8,156 bases of DNA. Source: Ignavibacteria bacterium. Its GTDB lineage: Bacteria; Bacteroidota; Ignavibacteria; Tepidaquicellales; OLB5. Each line of letters begins with the position of its first letter. Within the stretch, counting starts at the first letter, position 1. The position numbers and the translations under genes are program-made. Shown here in pieces: positions 1 through 7,380 of the stretch. The stretch lies in the NCBI GenBank assembly GCA_030835005.1, contig JAUQWT010000231.1, positions 1 through 8,156 of the forward strand. The letters are read 5' to 3'. A model generated the notes under the pieces. That model did no database searches. It was not told where the DNA came from and worked only from the letters and a program-made list of their open reading frames with translations.

Positions 1-1415
1 TGCTCAATCTTCCCTTCAAGCTGGCTCACAAGAAGTTCAATTAAGTAAAGTCCGAAGCTCATTACATGGCCATTAACCAGTGTAAAAGGCGTCCCGATCC
101 CATCATCATAATACTCAAGGATAAAATTATTGTCATCACCTTTAATCAAATTTATGCTTATTTCGCCGCGCTTCTTGCCCGGGAAAGCATGTTTAAAGGA
201 ATTTGTTATCAATTCGTTAATCAAAAGTCCAAACGGCACTGCTGTCTCAATTGAAAAACTTATGTCAGAAGCATTGATCCTGATCTTAATCCTGTCGTTT
301 GTTTCTCCGTAAGATGCAGATAACAGGCCTGCAATGCTTAAGAGGTATTCTTCCATATTTATGCTGCTGAGATCATCTGATTTATACAAAAGCTGATGAA
401 TCAAAGCCATTGACCTGACCCTGTTCTGGCTGATTGTCAATTGAGATCTCAATAGCGGGTCATTGACAGATGATGCCTGAAGGTTCAGCAAGCTTACAAC
501 TATTTGCAGATTGTTCTTTACACGATGATGAATCTCTTTAAGCATTACTTCTTTTTCCAGTAATGCCCTCTGCAGCTGTTCTTCATGCTTTTTCTTCTCA
601 GTTACATCATTTTTGATCGCAATAAAATTAATTATCCTGTCATTATCATCAACTACAGGAGTGATTTTTATTTCTTCCCAGTAAAGCTCACCGCTTCTTT
701 TCTTATTGCAAAACTGGCCTTCCCACGGATTCCCGGTTAAAATGCTTGTCCACATTTCTTTGTAAACTGCTTTTGGTGTCAAACCTGACTGGAACAAACA
801 GGGATTTCTGCCCATTACTTCTTCTTTTGTGTAACCAGATAGATCTTCAAATTTCCTGTTAACATACTCTACATTGCCTTCAATATCCGTGATTACAACA
901 GTATTTGAGCTTTGTTGTACTGCAGTTGATAGTTTATGTATATTCCTTTCGTTTTTAATTCTTTCGGTAATATCACGGGAATTAACAACTATCTTATCAG
1001 AATGGGAGAGAGATTCAAACTTAGTTGCAACAGATTCTAAATGGCAATATGTACCGTCAGCTTTCAAAAACCTGTATTTGGCACTGATGGTCCTTCCGGG
1101 ATTATTAAAACCTTCATTGATTGCTGATTGAACATGTTTTAAGTCATCTTTATGAATTAGGGTAAATGCATTTGTTGACACGAGTTCATCCATGGTGTAG
1201 CCAAGAATATTCTCGATCGATTTACTTTCATAAAGGATCGTACCTGTCGCAGTTATTATGGTTATAATATCAGAAGAATAGTTAATGAGGGTTTTTAGAA
1301 CTTCATCATCAATTTCATCTTTTTGTAACTTTTGTAAATCTGAGGGCTGTTCCTTCTTGATCAAAACAAGGTTATCAACATATGGCAGCCGCTTCGGGTT
1401 TTGTGCTTCGTTCAT
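1..1415 (-). CDS. Soluble PAS-PAS-HisKA_2 sensor histidine kinase, C-terminus cut by the window edge
   Basis: Cytoplasmic sensor kinase that should autophosphorylate on histidine and pass the phosphate to a receiver, most likely its overlapping neighbour. The 471 residues visible have no transmembrane segment or signal peptide. A first PAS domain covers about residues 40-155 and ends in the usual DITER linker. A second covers about 160-275; its GRNPxxxQSG...TP...W region resembles NifL-type PAS domains. It lacks the NCRFLQ cysteine motif of LOV photoreceptors (here GRNPCLFQSG). The HisKA_2 box EIHHRVKNNLQ follows, with the probable phospho-acceptor at H297. The ATPase domain has an N-box around N405, a DDGIG G1 box at 437-441 and a G2-like SFGL at 453-456. 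About 15-25 residues should be missing beyond base 1. The start at 1415 overlaps the receiver gene by 41 bases; an in-frame ATG at 1427 is an alternative. Neither has a good Shine-Dalgarno site. Family assignment is secure; the sensed signal is unknown. Confidence 0.93.
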   Translation of the reverse strand, partial: MNEAQNPKRLPYVDNLVLIKKEQPSDLQKLQKDEIDDEVLKTLINYSSDIITIITATGTILYESKSIENILGYTMDELVSTNAFTLIHKDDLKHVQSAINEGFNNPGRTISAKYRFLKADGTYCHLESVATKFESLSHSDKIVVNSRDITERIKNERNIHKLSTAVQQSSNTVVITDIEGNVEYVNRKFEDLSGYTKEEVMGRNPCLFQSGLTPKAVYKEMWTSILTGNPWEGQFCNKKRSGELYWEEIKITPVVDDNDRIINFIAIKNDVTEKKKHEEQLQRALLEKEVMLKEIHHRVKNNLQIVVSLLNLQASSVNDPLLRSQLTISQNRVRSMALIHQLLYKSDDLSSINMEEYLLSIAGLLSASYGETNDRIKIRINASDISFSIETAVPFGLLINELITNSFKHAFPGKKRGEISINLIKGDDNNFILEYYDDGIGTPFTLVNGHVMSFGLYLIELLVSQLEGKIE

Positions 1416-1776
1416 TAAGAATGTCATATACTTTTTCAAACTCCATTGCTTTATCGAAAAATTGTCTTGCTCCAAGCATTTTGCATTTATCACGGTAAAA
1501 CTGGTAGTTCAGATTAGAAAGAACTATTACATAGGGTTTCTTAGTCATCCCTGTGATCTCTTCAAGAACTCTTATCCCGTGTCCGAACTTCAGCGAAATA
1601 TCCAGTATCACAAAATCAGGCTCAAGTTCTACTATCATCTTAACAGCATTGTAGCCATCTGAGGCTCTTCCATCGATCTTTATATTCTGCAGGGGTTCCA
1701 GAAGCTTTTCAAGTCTCTGAACTATCATATCAGAATCTTCAATAATCAGTAATTTATAGGGCACTAATCTGACCAT
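1375..1776 (-). CDS. Single-domain CheY-like response regulator
   Basis: Stand-alone receiver of 133 residues with no output domain. The phosphorylation site is complete: acidic pair E13/D14, phospho-acceptor D59 in VILDISL, the conserved serine S87, and K109 in the FFDKA motif. The beta4-alpha4 switch region reads LSNLNYQFY and lacks the usual alanine after the serine. The last 41 bases overlap the start of the downstream PAS kinase in another frame, which indicates co-transcription and translational coupling. The likely role is therefore to accept phosphate from that kinase and either act by protein contact or feed a phosphorelay. No Shine-Dalgarno site precedes the ATG; the nearby AT-rich sequence contains a possible -7 element. 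Receiver function is certain; the target is not visible. Confidence 0.93.
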   Translation of the reverse strand: MVRLVPYKLLIIEDSDMIVQRLEKLLEPLQNIKIDGRASDGYNAVKMIVELEPDFVILDISLKFGHGIRVLEEITGMTKKPYVIVLSNLNYQFYRDKCKMLGARQFFDKAMEFEKVYDILNERSTKPEAAAIC

Positions 1777-1785
1777 TTAATTATA

Positions 1786-1793
1786 CAAATATA
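1786..1793 (-). promoter_or_regulatory. Possible Bacteroidota-type -7 element before the CheY-like receiver
   Basis: Read on the minus strand this is TATATTTG, which fits the TAnnTTTG -7 consensus known from Bacteroidota. It ends 9 bases before the receiver's ATG, so the transcript would be nearly leaderless, in keeping with the lack of a Shine-Dalgarno site. No TTG-type -33 element was found at the expected distance, and the region is AT-rich, so a chance match is quite possible. Confidence 0.25.
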
Positions 1794-1893
1794 ATCCCTA
1801 AAGACTATTGGCTGTTAGTGTATAATGAATGAAATGAATGTAGTAGAAAATGTTACAAAAAAATTGGAGTTGCAGTATGAAAAATGGGGAAAA

Positions 1894-2538
1894 TCAGTCA
1901 ATTAGGTTATTATGCATTGCATATTGAGAGAGCTCTACGTTTGAATTCATGCTCAGCTTCTCAAGTATCCTTGCTCTGTAAGTATTTACTGTATGTACGC
2001 TTATTGAAAGCTCTTCTGCTATTTCTGTTGCCTTTTTTCCGGAGGAGATCTTTATGAACACTTCATATTCCCTGTCTGAGAGGTTTTCATGAGGCTGCTT
2101 ATCCATATTATCTGAAAGAATATCCACCAAACGGTCTGCCAATGCCTTCGAAACGTATTTCCTTCCGGTAAGCACAGTTCTTATTGCTTTAACAAGTTCG
2201 TCAGGAGCGCTTTCTTTGGTCAGATACCCTGCTGCTCCGGCTTTCAAAGCTCTTATTGCGAACCTGTCTTCGGGATGCATACTTAATATCAGTATTTTGA
2301 ACTTTTTTTTCATGGCTTTAAGGTCTTTTAATACATCAAGTCCGCTTTTGCCGGGCATAGATATATCCATGATCACAACATCCGGCTGCTTGTCCAAGAT
2401 CATTTCAAGCGCATCGTTACCGTTTGAGGCTTCACCGATGATTTTCATATCTATTTCATCCTGAATGGTCTTTTTTATACCTTCCCGAAGAAATGCATGA
2501 TCATCTGCAATCAGTAATTTTATTGAATTTTCAGGCAT
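1894..2538 (-). CDS. NarL/FixJ-family response regulator (receiver plus LuxR-type HTH)
   Basis: DNA-binding transcriptional regulator of 214 residues, the usual length for this family. The N-terminal receiver (about residues 5-122) has the acidic pair D12/D13, phospho-acceptor D58 in VIMDISMPG, S86 in ILSMH and K108 in YLTKES. The C-terminal GerE/LuxR helix-turn-helix (about 150-212) begins LSDREYEVF and carries the recognition-helix pattern TEIAEELSISVHTVNTYRARI followed by EKLSMNSNVEL, typical of NarL-type regulators. It is the only DNA-binding output protein in the window. Its ATG has no Shine-Dalgarno site and is overlapped by the stop codon of a 12-codon upstream ORF that does have one, so translation may be coupled. 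The partner kinase is not proven: both HisKA_2 kinases nearby are candidates. A gap of 117 bases separates it from the CheY-like receiver downstream. Confidence 0.95.
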   Translation of the reverse strand: MPENSIKLLIADDHAFLREGIKKTIQDEIDMKIIGEASNGNDALEMILDKQPDVVIMDISMPGKSGLDVLKDLKAMKKKFKILILSMHPEDRFAIRALKAGAAGYLTKESAPDELVKAIRTVLTGRKYVSKALADRLVDILSDNMDKQPHENLSDREYEVFIKISSGKKATEIAEELSISVHTVNTYRARILEKLSMNSNVELSQYAMHNNLID

Positions 2539-2569
2539 AACGATATAAGCGTTTTGAGATTGAATTCAT
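2531..2569 (-). CDS. Possible 12-residue leader peptide overlapping the NarL-type regulator start
   Basis: A short ORF encoding MNSISKRLYRYA. It starts with ATG five bases after a strong AAGGAG sequence and ends in a TGA that lies just inside the regulator gene: the regulator's ATG falls within the last two sense codons, in a different frame. The arrangement is that of an upstream ORF whose ribosomes could re-initiate on the regulator. The peptide is basic (two arginines and one lysine) and contains two tyrosines, but shows no run of a single amino acid such as attenuation leaders have. Translation is inferred only from the start signal. The alternative is a sequencing frameshift that hides a slightly longer regulator, but the regulator's own N-terminus already looks complete. 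Confidence 0.4.
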   Translation of the reverse strand: MNSISKRLYRYA

Positions 2570-2574
2570 AATTA

Positions 2575-2580
2575 CTCCTT
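2575..2580 (-). promoter_or_regulatory. Strong Shine-Dalgarno site (AAGGAG) for the 12-codon leader ORF
   Basis: On the minus strand AAGGAG is followed by TAATT and then ATG, an ideal ribosome-binding arrangement. It serves the leader ORF at 2569, not the regulator's ATG 31 bases further on. It is the clearest Shine-Dalgarno site among the starts in this window. Confidence 0.6.
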
Positions 2581-2594
2581 TTATTCTGAGAGCT

Positions 2595-2638
2595 AAAAAA
2601 AAGAGAGTTTGCCGTTACATTTGCAAGCGATTTCTCAG
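2595..2638 (-). terminator. Possible weak intrinsic terminator or attenuator ahead of the NarL-type regulator
   Basis: On the minus strand a GAGA/TCTC stem, with an inner TTGC/GCAA stem, is followed directly by eight Ts (2602-2595). The two stems are separated by an uneven internal loop, so the hairpin is weak. It lies about 100 bases after the aminopeptidase stop and before the leader ORF. It could end the aminopeptidase transcript or act inside the regulator's 5' leader. Confidence 0.3.
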
Positions 2639-2738
2639 TGTACCCGCTTCATGCGGCATTTGGAATATTTATTTCAATTATAATATAAAGAATATTTTAA
2701 GTAAAAAATATACTATACACATATCATTTTTATGAAAC

Positions 2739-4028
2739 TTAACTATTCATGATATTTTCAATTTCATCAGCTTCCAGCGGAATTGCTGACATCAGGTCTT
2801 TGTTTCCGTTTTCAGTGATCAAGATATTATTTTCAAGTCTTACCCCAAGCTTTTCTTCGCGAATATAAATACCCGGCTCACATGTAAGCAGCATACCTGC
2901 CCTCATAGGAACGTTGAAATCGCCTATATCGTGAACTGCAAGGCCGAGGAAATGAGAAACATCATGCGGATAGTATTTCTTAAACTCAGGTGATTTATTT
3001 GTAATATCTTTGATGTCTGCCGTTTTTAACAGCTTAAGATCAACTAGTTCTTTTGCGATCAGCTCTCTTGTTACAAGCTGAAGCTCTTTAACAGTCTTGC
3101 CGGGTTTCATCTCTGCTATCGTACCCCGTAATGCACGCAGAACTGCATCGTAAATTTCCCTTTGCCGTTTTGTGAATTTTCCGTTGACCGGAATGGTACG
3201 GGTCATATCAGCATTATAATTTGAATAGCCGGCAGCTGCATCTATAAGCAGTATATCCCCATCTTCACATTTACAGTCATTTTTGATGTAATGCAGAAAG
3301 CATGAATTTTCCCCGGCGGCAATAATAGGTTCGTAATCGGCAAAACTGCTTCCCCATCGGATAAACTCATGGGCAAGCTCGGCTTCTACCTGATATTCAT
3401 AAACGCCCGGTTTGACAAATTCTAATACTCTCCTGAAACCCTTTCCTGTCAGATCACATGCTTTTTGCGTCAGTTCTGCTTCCCAGGGCTGTTTTATCAC
3501 CCGCAGGCTGTAAATTAACGGAGCCAGCCTGAGATAATTATGCAATGGATATTTATTTTTGCACGAGTTAATAAACCTGAGTTCTCTTGTTTCAACAATA
3601 TTACTGGCCCTGTCGTGTTCATTATTGTTAATATACAGATTATTTACTCTGCAAAGAATATCGCCCAGAACGTCGTCAAATTTCGAAAGTTCATAAACCG
3701 TTTTTATTCCAGAGATCTCAGTTGCATCTGCAGGAGATAGTTTTTTACCTTCCCAAACTTCCAGATCCGGATTATAGTCTCTGATAAAAAGGATCTCTCT
3801 GGACTTTTCATCCGGAGCCTGCGGATAAAGAAGCAAAACAGATTCTTCCTGCAGAATACCTGTAAGATAATAAAGATCGCTGTTTTGAACAAACTTCATT
3901 GTGCCATCGGCATTCGTTGGCATTATATCATTTGAATTAAGTATAGCAGCAGAATCAGCTGTCATTAATGCGGCTAGTCTTTTTCTGTTTTCAGTAAAAT
4001 GAGAGCTTTCGATTTTTGGATAATGCAT
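2739..4028 (-). CDS. pepP: Xaa-Pro aminopeptidase (M24B, aminopeptidase P type)
   Basis: Dinuclear-metal (typically Mn) exopeptidase that removes the N-terminal residue when proline is second. Its 429 residues match the usual length of bacterial PepP. An AMP_N domain covers about residues 4-140 and the M24 pita-bread catalytic domain about 183-412. All five metal ligands are present: D263 (LLIDAAAGY), D274 (NADMTRTIP), H359 (HDVSHFLGL), E384 (CEPGIYI) and E399 (RLENNI). The supporting histidines H246 (FLHY) and H366 (AVHD) are also there. No signal peptide is seen, so it should be cytoplasmic and serve peptide turnover. It lies between signalling genes, 110 bases after the large kinase and 200 before the regulator leader, so co-regulation is possible but no functional link is visible. 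No Shine-Dalgarno site precedes the start; a TCCCTAGGGA palindrome lies 17 bases upstream. Confidence 0.96.
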   Translation of the reverse strand: MHYPKIESSHFTENRKRLAALMTADSAAILNSNDIMPTNADGTMKFVQNSDLYYLTGILQEESVLLLYPQAPDEKSREILFIRDYNPDLEVWEGKKLSPADATEISGIKTVYELSKFDDVLGDILCRVNNLYINNNEHDRASNIVETRELRFINSCKNKYPLHNYLRLAPLIYSLRVIKQPWEAELTQKACDLTGKGFRRVLEFVKPGVYEYQVEAELAHEFIRWGSSFADYEPIIAAGENSCFLHYIKNDCKCEDGDILLIDAAAGYSNYNADMTRTIPVNGKFTKRQREIYDAVLRALRGTIAEMKPGKTVKELQLVTRELIAKELVDLKLLKTADIKDITNKSPEFKKYYPHDVSHFLGLAVHDIGDFNVPMRAGMLLTCEPGIYIREEKLGVRLENNILITENGNKDLMSAIPLEADEIENIMNS

Positions 4029-4045
4029 GATTTAAGTTTAATTAT

Positions 4046-4055
4046 TCCCTAGGGA
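4046..4055. promoter_or_regulatory. 10-bp perfect palindrome upstream of the aminopeptidase
   Basis: TCCCTAGGGA is perfectly self-complementary and lies 17 bases before the aminopeptidase start, in the 110-base spacer after the large kinase gene. Position and symmetry suit a protein-binding site, but no known operator was recognised and it may be chance. Confidence 0.25.
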
Positions 4056-4139
4056 TAAATGAATTTGTAAATTAATGATAATACAATTAAACAGCAATCT
4101 TTCATATGGAGTAATTCCTGTTCAGAACTGCCCGAGCAT

Positions 4140-7100
4140 TCAATACGCAGCTTCATTTCTTTCTTTATAGTCAGCACTCTTGAAATTGATGCGGAATTCA
4201 CTGCCTCCCAAAGATACGAATTCAAGGCTTCCGCTCATCTGCTCTAGCAGAGTTGAAACAAGCTTTAGACCAAATGATTTTGCTTTATGAATATCAAAAT
4301 TTTTCGATATTCCGATGCCGCTATCCCTGATTACAAGCCAGTATTCCTTTTTGAATTCATCATAAGCTGCACTTATGAATATTTTCCCTTTTCTGCCATC
4401 TGCAAAAGCGTGTTTAAGTGCATTTGAAACCAGCTCATTAATTATCAGCCCTGCAGGTATGGCGTTATCAATCGACATGAATAAGTTGACAACATCTATT
4501 TCTATATTTACCCTGTCTTCAAGCATTCCAAATGAATGCTGCAAATGGGTGGTAACAGTCTGCACATACTCTTTGAAATCAATGCTGGCAAGGTCTTTGG
4601 TTTGATAAAGTTTCTGATGGATCAAAGACATGGATTTTACGCGATTCTGGCTTTCTTTAAACAGCAGCTTTACATTTTCATCTTCAACATAGCTTGACTG
4701 AAGCTTTAAGAGGCTGGTTACTATCTGAAGATTGTTTTTGACCCTGTGATGAATTTCTTTCAGGAGTATTTCTTTTTCCTTCAAAGACTTCCTTAGTGCC
4801 TCTTCCGATTTTCTTTTTTCGGTCACATCGCGTTTTACTCCCCAAATACTTACCAAAAAACCGTTTTCAATAATGCCAACAGCATTCCCAATGAAGTACA
4901 AAGTATTTCCATGTGCATCCTTCTCAACGGTCTCTTCTTCAGTAGTATTGTAATTATTCATGATGAACTTTCTGTCACGTTCTTTCTCATTCACGTTCAC
5001 ATACACCAATTCACCTGTATGCTTCCCGTAGAGGTCTTCCGCCTTTTTCATACCATACATTTTTGCAAATACATCATTGCATTCACCAATAAACACGTTT
5101 TTGTTCATGATCTCAACCTGTTCATCAACTGCCAGGTTAACAGGTACAGGTTCTTTGAATTCAAGCCTGTAAATACCCTCAGAGCTTTGTTCTACAAATG
5201 TTCTGTATCTTTCTTCACTTTTCCTGATCTCTTCCTGATGCAGAGCCTTTACGATCTTAACAGAACAAAGTGATGCAATTGATTTGAGAATATTCAGATG
5301 AAAATCATTGAAGAACCCTTTGGAAGGATGTTCGGAATCGATTACACCGATAACTTTGCCTGCACTGATGATCGGAACGGCAATTTCAGACAAGCGAGGT
5401 TCATCATCCACTATGTATCTTGGATCCTTTGACGTATCTGGTACTATTTCTGCTTCACCATTGCTGGCAACAGAACCGATTATCCCCTCGCCCAGTTTCA
5501 AATGCAAAGGATTGAGGATTTCAAAACCCCTGATATTCTTTCTTCCGTATGCGGCTTTCTGAAGCAGCATTCCGCTTTTTTCATCCAGAAGATAAATAGC
5601 GCAATCAACAAAAGATAATTTCGAGAAGCAGTTTTCTGTGATATCCCAAAGGATCTCTTCAACCGTATTTTGCTTCAGCAATGAAGTTGTAAAGTAATTA
5701 AGTATATTTGAATACTCAATATTTTCTCTTAACTGCCGGTCGATCTTTTTCCTGGCTGTAATATCTTTCTGCATGCCCCATATCCTGACAAGATGGCCGT
5801 TTTCGATCACTCCAACAGCATTGTTCAGGAAATATATTTCATTGCCATCTTTATCTATTTCTGCTGATTCTGCATCTACTATTCTATAATCACTTTTTAC
5901 AAAATGAGCTATCATTATCCTGTTTTCTTTGTCATTTGGCAGAAGGAATTCATTCATTTTCTTCCCAGTCATTTCTCCTGCAGAACTGAATCCGTACATT
6001 CTGGCCATAACATCATTGCATTCAGCAATACTGAAAGTATCCAGTATCAAGCTTACCTGTTCTTCAGCAGGCAGATTAACCGGTACAGGATTTTTTGCTT
6101 CGCTTCTGTAAATGCCCTCCGTACTCTGTTCAATAAAAGCCTTATATCTTTGCCGGCTTTCCTCTACTTCTTCAAGAATCCTTTTCTTTTCACTGATATC
6201 GGTGGCAATCCCGATCACGGCAGGTTTCTCGTTGAATTCTATAACTCTTCCGGAATAGTTAAGCCATTTTTCCTCTCCTGACTTCGTTACAATTCTCAGC
6301 TCATAATTATCGGTTACATTCATTCCAAGCTGCCTTGCGCGGCCGCGCTCGATGGCGGTTTCAACTGAATCAGGATGAACTAGCTGCCAAAAATTCATCC
6401 CGATAAGTTCTTCCGGGCTGTATCCTGTGATCACTTCCGAATATGGATTTGCATATACAAATTTATCTCCCTGGAAGATAACTATTTGCGCGGGAGTGGA
6501 TTCAGCAACTGCCCTGAATTTTTCTTCACTATGGGTTAATATCTCTTCAGTGTTCTTCCGTTCAGTAATATCAACTGCAATTGATAAAATACATTTTCTT
6601 CCTTCAAAAACAGTTAGTGTTGATGAAGTTTGCACCCATTTTACTTTTCCTGATTTTGTTCTTAGCTTAAATTCGTAGTATTGGGGAACGTCTTCACCTT
6701 TTTGTCTGGCAAGTCCTCTTTGTTTAACCATTTCGGCATAATCAGGATGAACGATTTCCCAAAAATTCATTTCATAGAGCTCATTAGAACTGTAACCTGT
6801 CAATTTCTCTGAGAATGGATTAACATACTTAAACCTGTTACCGTGAACAATAAAAATCGAGGCAAGGGCAACTTCCGTCAGCGCTTTGAATCTATCTTCG
6901 CTTTCTCTCAGCTTTTTTTCTGCTTCAAACCTGAATAGCGACATCCTGATGCAGGAATTCAGATCACGTTCGTTAACGGGCTTAAGTAAATATCCGTAAG
7001 GATCTGTAGTCCTGGATTTCCTGACTATTTCATCATCCTGGTGGGCACTAATATATACAATCGGAGTCTTTTTCTGCCGGGTTATTATTGCCGCAGTTTC

Positions 7101-7295
7101 TATGCCATCAAGCTCGCCTTTCAACTTAATATCCATTAGAATAAGTTCAGGAACAGTTTCTCTTGCAAGTGCAATTGCGTCCGTTCCGGTAGCAGCAATC
7201 CCAACACAATCAAATTTCAGCTTCTCAAGGCTTCGCCTTATATCATTTGCTATGATCGCTTCATCCTCAACAATAAGGATCTTAGGTGCTGGCAT
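4140..7295 (-). CDS. Large soluble REC-PAS-PAS-PAS-GAF-PAS-HisKA_2 hybrid sensor kinase
   Basis: Cytoplasmic multi-sensor histidine kinase of 1051 residues without membrane segments. Domains in order: receiver 1-120 (E10/D11, phospho-acceptor D55, S83, K105); PAS at about 134-247 and 260-371; PAS at about 384-517; GAF at about 528-682; PAS at about 697-829; HisKA_2 at about 838-915 with EIHHRVKNNLQ and probable phospho-acceptor H850; ATPase at about 930-1040 with N-box N958, G1 DSGIG at 991-995 and G2 SFGL at 1007-1010. The receiver at the N-terminus suggests that an upstream kinase controls it, or that phosphate moves within the protein. The four PAS domains form two similar pairs. No output domain is present, so it must signal to a separate receiver; the NarL-type regulator downstream is the nearest one with a DNA-binding domain. 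The start has no Shine-Dalgarno site and is overlapped by a 12-codon ORF from 7320. Cofactors and ligands cannot be read from the sequence. Confidence 0.96.
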   Translation of the reverse strand: MPAPKILIVEDEAIIANDIRRSLEKLKFDCVGIAATGTDAIALARETVPELILMDIKLKGELDGIETAAIITRQKKTPIVYISAHQDDEIVRKSRTTDPYGYLLKPVNERDLNSCIRMSLFRFEAEKKLRESEDRFKALTEVALASIFIVHGNRFKYVNPFSEKLTGYSSNELYEMNFWEIVHPDYAEMVKQRGLARQKGEDVPQYYEFKLRTKSGKVKWVQTSSTLTVFEGRKCILSIAVDITERKNTEEILTHSEEKFRAVAESTPAQIVIFQGDKFVYANPYSEVITGYSPEELIGMNFWQLVHPDSVETAIERGRARQLGMNVTDNYELRIVTKSGEEKWLNYSGRVIEFNEKPAVIGIATDISEKKRILEEVEESRQRYKAFIEQSTEGIYRSEAKNPVPVNLPAEEQVSLILDTFSIAECNDVMARMYGFSSAGEMTGKKMNEFLLPNDKENRIMIAHFVKSDYRIVDAESAEIDKDGNEIYFLNNAVGVIENGHLVRIWGMQKDITARKKIDRQLRENIEYSNILNYFTTSLLKQNTVEEILWDITENCFSKLSFVDCAIYLLDEKSGMLLQKAAYGRKNIRGFEILNPLHLKLGEGIIGSVASNGEAEIVPDTSKDPRYIVDDEPRLSEIAVPIISAGKVIGVIDSEHPSKGFFNDFHLNILKSIASLCSVKIVKALHQEEIRKSEERYRTFVEQSSEGIYRLEFKEPVPVNLAVDEQVEIMNKNVFIGECNDVFAKMYGMKKAEDLYGKHTGELVYVNVNEKERDRKFIMNNYNTTEEETVEKDAHGNTLYFIGNAVGIIENGFLVSIWGVKRDVTEKRKSEEALRKSLKEKEILLKEIHHRVKNNLQIVTSLLKLQSSYVEDENVKLLFKESQNRVKSMSLIHQKLYQTKDLASIDFKEYVQTVTTHLQHSFGMLEDRVNIEIDVVNLFMSIDNAIPAGLIINELVSNALKHAFADGRKGKIFISAAYDEFKKEYWLVIRDSGIGISKNFDIHKAKSFGLKLVSTLLEQMSGSLEFVSLGGSEFRINFKSADYKERNEAAY

Positions 7296-7380
7296 CGTGA
7301 TCTGGTTTAAGAAAACTCATAAGTATTAGATATAAGTTATAGAAAAAACATTAGTTAATGAGGACTTTTGAGAAATTATG

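Noticed and set aside
156..270. Second PAS of the small kinase as a LOV photoreceptor (window 606-950)
   Set aside because: Coordinates here are protein residues. The photo-adduct motif NCRFLQ is replaced by GRNPCLFQSG, which is the NifL-like PAS pattern; the cysteine is not in the LOV position.
66..1131. Plus-strand ORFs of 60-85 codons
   Set aside because: They lie opposite the PAS-PAS kinase, whose minus-strand frame is open across the whole region with recognisable PAS, HisKA_2 and ATPase motifs. They show no domain features.
1871..1930. Short plus-strand ORF (15 residues) with a GGAG upstream
   Set aside because: It lies largely antisense to the conserved 3' end of the NarL-type regulator, is very short, and the GGAG is likely chance.
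2703..2724. AU-only hairpin with six Ts just after the aminopeptidase stop
   Set aside because: The stem has six pairs, two of them G-U and no G-C, so it is too weak to call a terminator.
4375..7329. Several plus-strand ORFs of 60-125 codons opposite the large kinase
   Set aside because: They mirror conserved domains of the minus-strand kinase, are rich in Phe, Ser and Ile as expected of antisense frames, and have no start signals.
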